Below, piece after piece: positions 56,024 through 64,000 of a DNA stretch of 64,000 bases. Positions within the stretch are counted from its first letter, which is position 1. Every line of letters starts with the position of its first letter. The notes below the pieces were generated by a model that saw only the letters and a program-made list of their open reading frames with translations, made no database searches and had not been told where the DNA came from. Source of the stretch: Halomonas sp. SpR8 (GTDB taxonomy: Bacteria; Pseudomonadota; Gammaproteobacteria; Pseudomonadales; Halomonadaceae); NCBI RefSeq assembly GCF_031010195.1, contig NZ_JAUAMC010000002.1:372001-436000 (forward strand), in the 5' to 3' direction. The translations under genes were made by a program, and so were the position numbers.

Positions 56024-56050
56024 GCGGGGGCTCTGCCCCCGCCCCTTTCT
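56024..56050 (+). terminator. Probable terminator after ndk
   Basis: A perfect stem GCGGGGGC-TCT-GCCCCCGC (56024-56042) is followed by the short pyrimidine run CCCTTTCT. The T tract is weak, so partial read-through into rlmN is possible. Confidence 0.6.
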
Positions 56051-56065
56051 ATAACGCTGATCGCC

Positions 56066-57265
56066 ATGACCACCAATGTAGCCCAACATACGCCTGTCCC
56101 ACGCACTGGCGCCGCTAGCTCAGACACTACCAGCACGCCTGCCACAAAAGCGTTGCCTGAGCGTCAAAATTTGCTTGGCATGTCCCGCGAGCAGATGGAA
56201 GCTTTCTTCTTGTCGATCGGCGAGAAAAAGTTTCGCGCTGCGCAGCTAATGAAGTGGATTCACCAGGAAGGCAGCGATGATTTTGCTGCCATGACGAATC
56301 TCTCCAAAGCGCTGCGGGAAAAACTGGCACGGCTGGCCGAAATTCGTGGCCCGGCGGTGGTTTACGAGGGCACTTCCAGCGACGGCACACGTAAGTGGGT
56401 GCTTGAGGTGGAAGACGGCAGTTATGTAGAAACGGTGTTGATTCCAGCCGAGAACGGTAAGCGCCGCACACTGTGCGTCTCATCCCAGGTCGGCTGCTCG
56501 CTGGACTGTAGTTTTTGTTCCACCGGCAAGCAGGGTTTTCAGCGTAACTTGACCGCCGCCGAAATTATCGGCCAGGTCTGGGTTGCGCAGCGCAGCGTTG
56601 GCCCGCGGCGAGATACGGCGAACCGCCCGGTGACCAACGTGGTGATGATGGGCATGGGCGAACCACTGCTCAACTTCGATAACGTGGTGCCCGCCATGAA
56701 GCTGATGCTCGACGACAATGGCTACGGCCTGTCCAAGCGCCGGGTAACGCTGTCGACCTCTGGCGTGGTGCCGATGATCGACAAGCTCGGCGACGAAATG
56801 GACGTTAGTCTGGCGATTTCGCTGCATGCGTCGACGGACGAATTGCGCAATGAGCTGGTGCCCATCAACCGCAAATATAATATTCGCGCGCTGCTGGACG
56901 CCTGCCATCGCTACCTTGCCAAGTGCCCGGATAATCGTCAGGTCACCATTGAGTACACGCTGATCAAAGACGTCAACGATCAGCAGGAGCACGCCGAGCA
57001 GCTTGCCGCACTACTTAAAGAACTGCCGTGTAAGATCAACCTGATTCCGTTTAACCCGTTCCCCAACTCGGGGTACGAAAAGCCCTCGCGTAACCAAGTG
57101 ATGCGCTTCCAGCAGTGGCTATACGACTTGGGCTACAATGCGACGGTGAGAACTACCCGCGGCGAAGATATTGATGCCGCCTGCGGTCAGCTCGTGGGTC
57201 GAGTAAAGGATCGCACCAAACGCAGCGCGCGTTACATCCAGTCGGTGCAGCTTGATGCGGACTAG
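56066..57265 (+). CDS. rlmN: 23S rRNA/tRNA adenine-C2 methyltransferase RlmN
   Basis: A 399-residue radical-SAM methyltransferase for A2503 of 23S rRNA and A37 of tRNAs. The cluster motif is [15 protein letters not shown] near residue 150, [15 protein letters not shown] follows, and the second catalytic Cys lies in [11 protein letters not shown] near the C-terminus. The first 35 residues are a low-complexity Thr/Ser/Pro tail not shared by all members; a later start is possible but has no better signal. Confidence 0.96.
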   Translation: MTTNVAQHTPVPRTGAASSDTTSTPATKALPERQNLLGMSREQMEAFFLSIGEKKFRAAQLMKWIHQEGSDDFAAMTNLSKALREKLARLAEIRGPAVVYEGTSSDGTRKWVLEVEDGSYVETVLIPAENGKRRTLCVSSQVGCSLDCSFCSTGKQGFQRNLTAAEIIGQVWVAQRSVGPRRDTANRPVTNVVMMGMGEPLLNFDNVVPAMKLMLDDNGYGLSKRRVTLSTSGVVPMIDKLGDEMDVSLAISLHASTDELRNELVPINRKYNIRALLDACHRYLAKCPDNRQVTIEYTLIKDVNDQQEHAEQLAALLKELPCKINLIPFNPFPNSGYEKPSRNQVMRFQQWLYDLGYNATVRTTRGEDIDAACGQLVGRVKDRTKRSARYIQSVQLDAD

Positions 57266-57382
57266 GTGATGGCTAGAAAACCGTGCTTATCTTGACTTCC
57301 GCTTAGCACGGCGCTTTGATGGTCACGGCTTTTATTTGCATTGCCGAATTAGCCGTTGGACGTTTTCAACTAGAGGATTTAC

Positions 57383-58117
57383 ATGATCGCTCACCGCAGG
57401 CGCCAACACCCCTCACGGGTGCCCGTGCTAACCGTGCTTATCGGTAGCCTGTGGCTAGCCGGCTGTGCCTCGTCCAACTCTCTCTCACCGCAGAGCAACC
57501 CCGCGGCGGCAGACGCCTATACCCAGCTTGGCGTCGCCTATCTGGAGCGCGACAATCTACCCCGTGCACTCAACGCGTTGGACCGGGCGCTGGAAATAGC
57601 CCCGCGCTATGCAGAGGCCCTGCAAGCTCTGGCGCTGGTTTACCAACGCCAAGGCGAAAGTGCGCTTGCCAACGACTATTTTCAACAGGCAGTGGACGCC
57701 GAACCTGACTACACTCGTGCCCGCAATAACTATGCGGCGTTCTTATACAGTCAGGGCCAGTTCAACGCCGCCTGTGAGCAGTTAGAAACCGCATCAGAAG
57801 ATGCCCAGTACGCCAACCGTGCCCAGCTATTTACTAATTTAGGGCAGTGTTACCTGGCGCTGGAAGAATTTGATAAATCGCGCGCTCGCTTGGAGCGTGC
57901 GCAAAGTATCGATCCGCGTAATCCACGCGGTTATTTAATGTTAGCCGAACTCGAATATTCGCAGGGCAATTACCCTCAGGCCTGGGCACCGCTGCAAACG
58001 TATTTGCAACTCGCCGAGCCCAACCAAGCGGCATTGGAAATGGCGGTCGATATCGCCCAAGCGCGCGGCGAGCATAGTGACGCCGCCGACTACCAGCGCC
58101 TGCTTGGCAATGACTGA
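57383..58117 (+). CDS. pilW: Type IV pilus assembly TPR lipoprotein PilW/PilF
   Basis: A 244-residue lipoprotein with lipobox LAGC near residue 28, followed by about six tetratricopeptide repeats (AYTQLGVAYLERDNLPRALNALDRALEIAP and similar). PilW/PilF carries the PilQ secretin to the outer membrane. The position between rlmN and rodZ matches Pseudomonas pilF. AGAGGA precedes the ATG. Confidence 0.93.
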   Translation: MIAHRRRQHPSRVPVLTVLIGSLWLAGCASSNSLSPQSNPAAADAYTQLGVAYLERDNLPRALNALDRALEIAPRYAEALQALALVYQRQGESALANDYFQQAVDAEPDYTRARNNYAAFLYSQGQFNAACEQLETASEDAQYANRAQLFTNLGQCYLALEEFDKSRARLERAQSIDPRNPRGYLMLAELEYSQGNYPQAWAPLQTYLQLAEPNQAALEMAVDIAQARGEHSDAADYQRLLGND

Positions 58118-58164
58118 TTGATTAACGCCCTGATCACCGCTTATTTAATGAAGGATGCTCAGCC

Positions 58165-59184
58165 ATGAGCGATACACAGTCACAAGAAAACGTCATTGGT
58201 AGCCCTAACACCACCGCTACGCCTGGTGAACTTCTATCTCATCAGCGCGAACAGCTTGGCGTTCCACTCACCGATGCCGCTCGGGCGTTAAATTTGCGCC
58301 CCGCAGTAGTGGCAGGGCTTGAGCAGGATAACTATCAAGAAATCCCTGTTGCCGCTTATCGGCGCGGCTACCTGCGCGCTTACGCAAAATATCTCGGCAT
58401 GGATGACCGTTTAGTGCTTGAAGCGTATCAAGCTCACAACGGCACCACGGATACCGAACGCAAAGTCTCCATGGTTTCCACTGCAAAGCCGCCTTCACGC
58501 GTGGGCGACTGGCTGTTTAAGCTGGTGACCCTACTGGTGATTGTTGGACTGATTGCGGTGACCGTGATGTGGTGGCAAAGCCGCGGCGGCAATGAGCCGC
58601 CGAGCGTTGGCACGACCTCGACCGAGGACACCTCCAGAGAACAAGCCGAGCCTGCAGACGAGAACGATGAAGCAAGCTCTAGCTTCACCAGCGGGGACGA
58701 AAGCGCGGCGCTGCCAAGCAATGCCACCAACGTCATGCCTTCGGCTACAGAGGCACCGGCATCAGGCAGTGAAGAAAATGCAAACGCCGTTGCTGGTCTC
58801 GACGAACCCGCGCCGGAAAGTGATACCAATACCGATGAAAACGCTGAGCTGAGCAGTACTGAACGAGCCAGTGAAGAACAGGCCAGTGAAGATCAAAGCA
58901 GCGCGGACGGCGAGCAAACGGCCACAGCTGAGACCACCAATGCCAATATCCTTGAGCTAACCTTTAACGAGCAGTCATGGACTGAAATTTTCGATGCCAA
59001 CAATCAGCGCGTCTTCGTTGGCCTGCAAACGCCAGGCACCTCGACAAGCGTCGAAGGCGAGCCGCCCTTTCGTTTAACCGTGGGCAATGCCACCGGCGTT
59101 GAGCTGCGCTATCAAGGTGAGGAAGTTGACCTTCTCGCCCGTGCAGGCGCCAACAATGTTGCCCGATTTACCCTGGGAGAGTGA
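58165..59184 (+). CDS. rodZ: Cell-shape protein RodZ
   Basis: A 339-residue protein with an N-terminal cytoplasmic helix-turn-helix ([26 protein letters not shown]), one membrane helix ([22 protein letters not shown] near residues 116-137), a long acidic Ser/Glu/Thr-rich periplasmic linker, and the C-terminal DUF4115 domain ([22 protein letters not shown]). RodZ links MreB to the wall elongation machinery. The linker of about 110 residues is notably acidic, as expected for a halophile. Confidence 0.94.
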   Translation: MSDTQSQENVIGSPNTTATPGELLSHQREQLGVPLTDAARALNLRPAVVAGLEQDNYQEIPVAAYRRGYLRAYAKYLGMDDRLVLEAYQAHNGTTDTERKVSMVSTAKPPSRVGDWLFKLVTLLVIVGLIAVTVMWWQSRGGNEPPSVGTTSTEDTSREQAEPADENDEASSSFTSGDESAALPSNATNVMPSATEAPASGSEENANAVAGLDEPAPESDTNTDENAELSSTERASEEQASEDQSSADGEQTATAETTNANILELTFNEQSWTEIFDANNQRVFVGLQTPGTSTSVEGEPPFRLTVGNATGVELRYQGEEVDLLARAGANNVARFTLGE

Positions 59185-59192
59185 TCCGTCCT

Positions 59193-60308
59193 ATGCACGC
59201 CCCTTCTCCGATAAAACGCCGCCATTCCCGCCAGATTCAGGTCGGAAACGTCGCGGTGGGCGGTGATGCGCCCATTGCCGTTCAAAGCATGACCAACACC
59301 AACACCCTGGACGTTGCTGCCACCGTGGCACAAATTCAGCAGTTGGAAAAAGCTGGTGCGGATATCGTACGCGTCTCGGTGCCCGATATGGACGCCGCAG
59401 AAGCCTTTGGCCAAATCAAAAAGCAGGCCAATGTACCGCTCGTTGCTGATATCCATTTCGATTATAAAATTGCCCTGCGCGTCGCCGAACTTGGCGTCGA
59501 CTGCCTGCGTATCAATCCTGGCAACATCGGCCGTGAAGACCGCGTGCATGCCGTTGTCAGCGCAGCCAGGGACAACGGCATTCCAATTCGCATCGGCGTC
59601 AACGCTGGCTCGTTGGAAAAAGACCTGCAGAAAAAGTATGGCGAGCCCACGCCAGCGGCGCTGGTGGAATCCGCCATGCGCCACATCGACTACCTTGATC
59701 GTCTCGACTTCCCCGACTTTAAAGTCAGCGTAAAAGCCTCAGATGTGTTTATGGCCGTGGCCGCCTACCGTGACTTGGCGGCGCGTATTGAACAGCCGCT
59801 GCACTTAGGCATTACCGAAGCCGGTGGGCTGCGCTCGGGCACGGTCAAATCCTCGATTGGCTTGGGCATGCTGCTGATGGATGGCATTGGCGACACGATA
59901 CGCGTGTCGCTGGCGGCAGACCCGGTGGAAGAGATTAAAGTCGGCTTTGATATGCTCAGAAGCCTCAAGCTACGCTCTAAAGGCATTAACTTTATTGCCT
60001 GCCCCAGTTGCTCGCGCCAGAACTTCGACGTTATTAGCACTATGAATCAGCTCGAAGAGCGGTTGGAAGACGTTATGACGCCGCTCAACGTCTCGGTGAT
60101 TGGCTGCGTAGTCAACGGCCCCGGCGAAGCCAAAGAGACCGATATTGGCCTCACTGGCGGCAGCCCCGCCAACCTGGTGTATATCGATGGCAAGCCGGCC
60201 AGCAAGCTGCGCAACGACCATCTGGTAGACGATCTGGAGAAGCTGATTCGCGACAAAGTACGTGAAAAACAGCAGCAGCAAGACGCTATGATTGCCCGCA
60301 GCGTATAA
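59193..60308 (+). CDS. ispG: (E)-4-hydroxy-3-methylbut-2-enyl-diphosphate synthase
   Basis: A 371-residue IspG (GcpE) of the MEP isoprenoid pathway. The [4Fe-4S] cysteines are in [10 protein letters not shown] and [10 protein letters not shown]; the substrate segment is [20 protein letters not shown] 59193 is favoured over the overlapping GTG 59181. It starts 8 bases after the rodZ stop, so the genes are co-transcribed. Confidence 0.96.
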   Translation: MHAPSPIKRRHSRQIQVGNVAVGGDAPIAVQSMTNTNTLDVAATVAQIQQLEKAGADIVRVSVPDMDAAEAFGQIKKQANVPLVADIHFDYKIALRVAELGVDCLRINPGNIGREDRVHAVVSAARDNGIPIRIGVNAGSLEKDLQKKYGEPTPAALVESAMRHIDYLDRLDFPDFKVSVKASDVFMAVAAYRDLAARIEQPLHLGITEAGGLRSGTVKSSIGLGMLLMDGIGDTIRVSLAADPVEEIKVGFDMLRSLKLRSKGINFIACPSCSRQNFDVISTMNQLEERLEDVMTPLNVSVIGCVVNGPGEAKETDIGLTGGSPANLVYIDGKPASKLRNDHLVDDLEKLIRDKVREKQQQQDAMIARSV

Positions 60309-60372
60309 AAACCTCTGGGGCTGGCTGCCAGCCTGGGTGAGCAACGCCTGATGGCAGAATAAGGAGTTTTCT

Positions 60373-61671
60373 TTGAGCAAGTCCGCCGTTAAAAAGATTC
60401 AAGCCATTCGTGGTATGAACGACCTACTGCCCACCGACAGTCCGCGCTGGCAATTTTTTGAAGCCAAAGTACGCCAGCTTATGCTGCGCTACGGTTTTAA
60501 CGAAATTCGCACGCCTATTGTCGAGCAAACGGCGCTGTTTGCCCGCTCGATCGGTGAAGTCACCGATATCGTCGAAAAAGAGATGTACACTTTTGACGAT
60601 CGCAATAGCGAGAGCCTGACGCTGCGCCCAGAAGGCACCGCCAGCTGTGTGCGCGCCGCCATGGAGCACGGCCTGCTGTATAACCAAACGCAGCGGCTGT
60701 GGTACCAGGGCCCGATGTTCCGCTACGAGCGTCCGCAAAAAGGCCGCTACCGCCAGTTCCACCAGATTGGCGTTGAGACCTTCGGTTTTGATGGTCCGGA
60801 TATCGACGCCGAGGTGATCCTGCTCTCGGCTCGCCTATGGCAAGAGCTAGGGTTGATGGAGCACGTCACCCTTGAGCTTAATTCGCTGGGTTCCTCTGAG
60901 GCGCGCGCGGCCTACCGAGATACGTTGGTAGCCTACTTTGAGCAGCATCGTGAGGTGCTTGATGAAGACTCCAAGCGCCGATTAACCAGCAACCCGCTGC
61001 GTATTCTTGATTCCAAGAACCCCGCCATGGCTGAGATGCTCGACGCTGCGCCGCAACTGATGGATCACCTGGACGCCGAGTCACGCCAACACTTCGAGCA
61101 ACTTACCCAGATGCTTGAAGCAGTAGGCATTAGCTACGTGATCAACCCGCGTTTAGTACGCGGGCTCGACTACTACTGCCGAACGGTGTTCGAGTGGACC
61201 ACCAACGCGCTAGGCAGCCAGGGCACCGTTTGCGCAGGCGGTCGCTACGACGGCTTGGTCGAACAGCTGGGCGGCAAACCGACTCCAGCAGTGGGCTTTG
61301 CCATGGGTATCGAGCGGCTAATTCTTCTGCTCGAGACCCTTAAGCTGTTTCCTGAAGACATCGGTGGCTGCGATGTTTTTGTGCTACCGATGGACGACGA
61401 CGCCACCACGGCGGCCATTACTCTAGCTGAACAGCTGCGTAGCGAACTGCCTGAACTGCGTTTACAACTACACTGCGGCGGCGGCAGTTTCAAAAGCCGG
61501 ATGAAAAAAGCTGATAAAAGTGACGCCTCAATGGCGGTCCTGCTCGGCGAAGACGAAATTGCGGCGCAGTCGGCGACCCTCAAGTTTCTGCGCGATGACC
61601 GCGAACAGCAGCGTGTGCCGTTAGCCACGTTAGCGAGCACGCTGCGCGAGCTTTTAGCGACTACCACATAA
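60373..61671 (+). CDS. hisS: Histidyl-tRNA synthetase
   Basis: A 432-residue class II synthetase. Motifs are [15 protein letters not shown], motif 2 [23 protein letters not shown], the His-binding [15 protein letters not shown] and motif 3 GFAMGIERL. The start is TTG at 60373: an ideal AAGGAG at 60361-60366 lies 6 bases before it, and the next ATG would remove conserved residues. Confidence 0.97.
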   Translation: MSKSAVKKIQAIRGMNDLLPTDSPRWQFFEAKVRQLMLRYGFNEIRTPIVEQTALFARSIGEVTDIVEKEMYTFDDRNSESLTLRPEGTASCVRAAMEHGLLYNQTQRLWYQGPMFRYERPQKGRYRQFHQIGVETFGFDGPDIDAEVILLSARLWQELGLMEHVTLELNSLGSSEARAAYRDTLVAYFEQHREVLDEDSKRRLTSNPLRILDSKNPAMAEMLDAAPQLMDHLDAESRQHFEQLTQMLEAVGISYVINPRLVRGLDYYCRTVFEWTTNALGSQGTVCAGGRYDGLVEQLGGKPTPAVGFAMGIERLILLLETLKLFPEDIGGCDVFVLPMDDDATTAAITLAEQLRSELPELRLQLHCGGGSFKSRMKKADKSDASMAVLLGEDEIAAQSATLKFLRDDREQQRVPLATLASTLRELLATTT

Positions 61672-61721
61672 GCCCCACAGGCTAACCCGATGGTTTGTGT
61701 ATACGGCCTTAGATAACGTAC

Positions 61722-61769
61722 ATACGAACTTAGCGAAATACGAATTTAGAGAAATACGAACTTAGAAAA
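61722..61769 (+). repeat. 16-base tandem repeat before yfgM
   Basis: Three units of ATACGAACTTAGCGAA type lie at 61722-61737, 61738-61753 and 61754-61769, with a degenerate earlier copy near 61701. The array ends at the AGGAG of yfgM. Confidence 0.9.
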
Positions 61770-61782
61770 CAGGAGCCCGCCC

Positions 61783-62442
61783 GTGGTGGAGCTGAGAAGC
61801 GAAGAAGAGCAGCTAGACGCCGTCAAGCGCTGGTGGAAAGAGAACGGGATGTCATTGATTGCAGGCGCAGTGCTTGCCGCGGCGGGCGTCTTTGGATGGA
61901 ATGCCTGGCAGAACTATCAACAGGGCCAGTCAGAAGCCGCCTCCATGCGCTACCAGCAGATTGTCAATATGACCTCTGCCAACGAGCTGGGCGAAGAGGA
62001 ATTGGCCAGCGCACGTGAAATGGTCAGCGAACTGAACGACGAACATGGCGACACGCTGTACGCGGAACTTGCCCTGCTGCTTGATGCCCGTTTAGCCGTT
62101 CAGCAAGGCGATTTGGAAGGCGCGAGAACCGCGCTAGAAAAAGTCGCCAGCGAATCTTCACGCCGCTATGTGCAGAGTCTTGCATGGCTGCGCTTGGCAC
62201 GAGTGGAACTCGCTGACGGCAACCCGACACAGGCCCTTGCGCTATTAGACGAGCCAATTAGCGACGCATTAGCCGCCCAGCGGGCCAACGTACGTGGCGA
62301 TGCGTTTGCTGCCCAAGGTGACACTGAGGCAGCCCGCGACGCATGGGAAACCGCTATGGAAGTATCGCAAACCCAAGACCAGCCGCTTTACGGCGTGCAG
62401 TTCAAGCTTGACGATCTCGGCGCTGAGGAGGCGACACAATGA
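61783..62442 (+). CDS. yfgM: YfgM, SecYEG-associated membrane protein
   Basis: A 219-residue protein with a cytoplasmic start (RSEEEQLDAVKRWWKENG), one membrane helix (MSLIAGAVLAAAGVFGWNAW) and periplasmic tetratricopeptide-like helices. YfgM works with PpiD at the Sec translocon. The start is GTG at 61783 behind AGGAG; a second GTG follows at 61786. It overlaps bamB. Confidence 0.93.
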   Translation: MVELRSEEEQLDAVKRWWKENGMSLIAGAVLAAAGVFGWNAWQNYQQGQSEAASMRYQQIVNMTSANELGEEELASAREMVSELNDEHGDTLYAELALLLDARLAVQQGDLEGARTALEKVASESSRRYVQSLAWLRLARVELADGNPTQALALLDEPISDALAAQRANVRGDAFAAQGDTEAARDAWETAMEVSQTQDQPLYGVQFKLDDLGAEEATQ

Positions 62443-63602
62443 TGAATTTTTCAAAACCGCTATTGCGGGCAAGCTTAGGCGCGTTAACGCTGGCACTGCT
62501 GGTGGGTTGTGCCAGCAAAGGCGAACCGGCTTATACCCCTAAGGAGCTGCGCAGCTTCGATGAGACCTCTTCGTTGGATACTCAGTGGCGGCGCACCATT
62601 GGTGAAGGCTTAGGCCATCAGCGCTACCCGATTGCCCCTGCCCGTGAAGGCGATAGCGTATTTGCTGCGGACGTAGAAGGCTTGGTTATGGCGATGAATG
62701 CCGATAGCGGCGACGTCGAGTGGAAAATCAACCTTGATACGCCTATCTCCAGCGCATTAACGGCGATTGCCGGTCAGGTTTATCTGGCCACCGGTAATGG
62801 CGAAGTGATTGCTCTGGATCAGCGCGATGGCAGCGAAAGCTGGCGCTCTCGAGTCTCCAGCGAAGTGCTGGCCGCGCCGCAGGCAAACCAGCAACTGCTG
62901 GTCGTACAAAGCGTTGATGGGCAAGTCACTGCTCTTGATCGCGCAAGCGGTGAAGAGCGCTGGGTGTATACCAGTTCGCAGCCGTCGTTAACGCTGCGCG
63001 GCTCCGGTACACCGATGGTGATCGATCCGGTCAGCTTTGTCGGCCTGGCTAACGGCCGCTTGGCCACTCTGGATAACCGCAACGGCCAACCGCTATGGGA
63101 TATGCAGATTGCCACGCCCCGCGGGCGCAGCGAAGTAGAGCGCCTGGTCGACCTTTCGGGCCAGCCCATTATTAGCCCTGACGGCCGCCTGTTTGTGACC
63201 AGTTATAATGGTCGTGTAGTAGCGCTGGAAGCCACCCAAGGCGATTTGCTCTGGGAAGCCGATATCTCCAGCCGCCACACCCCGATTCTGGTCGGTGATC
63301 TGCTGTTTGTGGTTACCGATAACAGCGAAGTCGTCGCGTTAGATGCCAACAGCGGCCGAGAGGTATGGCGCAATGACGATCTTGAAGATCGTTGGTTGAC
63401 CGCTCCCGCCTTTGCCGATGGACGCTTGGTCTTCGGCGATTTTGAAGGTTATCTTCACCTGATCGACGCTCGCGACGGCGACATTGTAGGCCGCACTCGC
63501 GTACACAGTTCAGGCATCAGCGTACGCCCGGTCACTGAAGGCAGCACCATTCATGTCCAGGCCAACAATGGTCGCCTGGAAACCCTGGAAGTAACTCCAT
63601 GA
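62439..63602 (+). CDS. bamB: Outer-membrane assembly lipoprotein BamB
   Basis: A 387-residue beta-propeller lipoprotein of the BAM complex. The lipobox is LLVGC with Cys near residue 22; PQQ-like propeller repeats follow ([43 protein letters not shown] and others). ATG 62439 follows GAGGAGG and overlaps the yfgM stop; its own stop overlaps der (ATGA). Confidence 0.96.
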   Translation: MMNFSKPLLRASLGALTLALLVGCASKGEPAYTPKELRSFDETSSLDTQWRRTIGEGLGHQRYPIAPAREGDSVFAADVEGLVMAMNADSGDVEWKINLDTPISSALTAIAGQVYLATGNGEVIALDQRDGSESWRSRVSSEVLAAPQANQQLLVVQSVDGQVTALDRASGEERWVYTSSQPSLTLRGSGTPMVIDPVSFVGLANGRLATLDNRNGQPLWDMQIATPRGRSEVERLVDLSGQPIISPDGRLFVTSYNGRVVALEATQGDLLWEADISSRHTPILVGDLLFVVTDNSEVVALDANSGREVWRNDDLEDRWLTAPAFADGRLVFGDFEGYLHLIDARDGDIVGRTRVHSSGISVRPVTEGSTIHVQANNGRLETLEVTP

Positions 63603-64000
63603 CACCCGTCATTGCTTTAGTCGGTCGCCCCAATGTAGGCAAATCGACGCTGTTTAACCGCCTAACGCGCTCGCGTGATGCACTGGTGGCCGACTTTCCT
63701 GGCCTCACTCGCGACCGCAAGTATGGCAATGGCATGCTGGGCGATAAAGTCTATACGGTGATCGACACCGGCGGTATCAGCGGTGATGAAGAGGGTATCG
63801 ACGCAGCGATGGCCGAGCAGTCGCTAGCGGCCATCGATGAAGCCGATATTGTGCTATTTATGGTCGATGCCCGCGCCGGCCTGATTGCCGCCGACCAGGC
63901 GATTGCTAACCACCTGCGCGTTAACCAGAAGAAAACCTGGCTGGTAGTGAATAAAACCGACGGCATGGAAGAGCACTCGGCGATGGGCGACTTTTGGTCA
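63599..64000 (+). CDS. der: Ribosome-assembly GTPase Der (partial, runs off the window)
   Basis: The first 134 residues of EngA/Der, a double-GTPase needed for 50S maturation. G1 [10 protein letters not shown]2/G3 region LTRDRKYG and DTGGI, and NKTD for the first GTPase are visible. The start codon overlaps the bamB stop. The second GTPase domain lies beyond the window. Confidence 0.97.
   Translation, partial: MTPVIALVGRPNVGKSTLFNRLTRSRDALVADFPGLTRDRKYGNGMLGDKVYTVIDTGGISGDEEGIDAAMAEQSLAAIDEADIVLFMVDARAGLIAADQAIANHLRVNQKKTWLVVNKTDGMEEHSAMGDFWS

Overview
The window looks like the chromosome of a moderately GC-rich gammaproteobacterium, most probably Halomonas or a close relative (Halomonadaceae). 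The housekeeping order queA-tgt-yajC-secD-secF / suhB / trmJ-cysE-iscR-iscS-iscA-ndk-rlmN-pilW-rodZ-ispG-hisS-yfgM-bamB-der at 44.5-64 kb is the Pseudomonas-type order. The genus is inferred from gene content and protein style, not from a search.

Layout: (1) 0.1-8.4 kb is a mixed chromosomal region: selO, a sirtuin, a UbiH/UbiF-type hydroxylase, a secreted MetX-like hydrolase, an orphan HigA antitoxin with a HigB stump, a FrnE-like DsbA protein, a VapBC pair, a lipoprotein and RNase Z. (2) 8.57-15.47 kb is a run of AT-richer gene cassettes, all on the minus strand and separated by attC-type recombination sites. No integron integrase is visible, so it is a CALIN-type cassette cluster. Cargo includes a LysE-type exporter, an HNH-like protein, two small orphans, two membrane orphans and a large PHP-SMC-type ATPase. 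(3) 15.7-17.8 kb is an IS91-family element (HUH transposase plus tyrosine recombinase) at the promoter-proximal edge of the cassettes. (4) 18.1-24.5 kb is a four-gene overlapping operon encoding a Wadjet/MksBEFG-like SMC defence complex in the unusual order SMC-MukE-MukF-Toprim. Regions 2-4 together form an accessory and probable defence island.

(5) 24.6-42.9 kb is a metabolic region with three histone-deacetylase-fold amidohydrolases. A GntR-HDAC pair is divergent from a peptide-type ABC transporter operon that also carries a GlcD-like flavoprotein and a HisC-like aminotransferase. Convergent to it is an eight-gene minus-strand operon (RidA, ornithine-cyclodeaminase-like protein, TRAP transporter P-Q-M, two more HDACs, BCAT-like aminotransferase) with an AraC regulator upstream. 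I infer uptake, deacetylation and transamination of N-acetylated amino compounds (acetylpolyamines or N-acetyl diamino acids).

(6) 43-64 kb carries a GT4 glycosyltransferase, tRNA-Leu(CAA) and the conserved housekeeping block. Three things there are unusual: the isc operon lacks iscU-hscBA-fdx, the SuhB protein has lost its catalytic metal ligands, and short tandem repeats sit at the secD/secF junction and just upstream of trmJ and yfgM (a fourth array precedes an ABC permease at 28.2 kb). The secD/secF repeat encodes a possible 29-residue coupling peptide.
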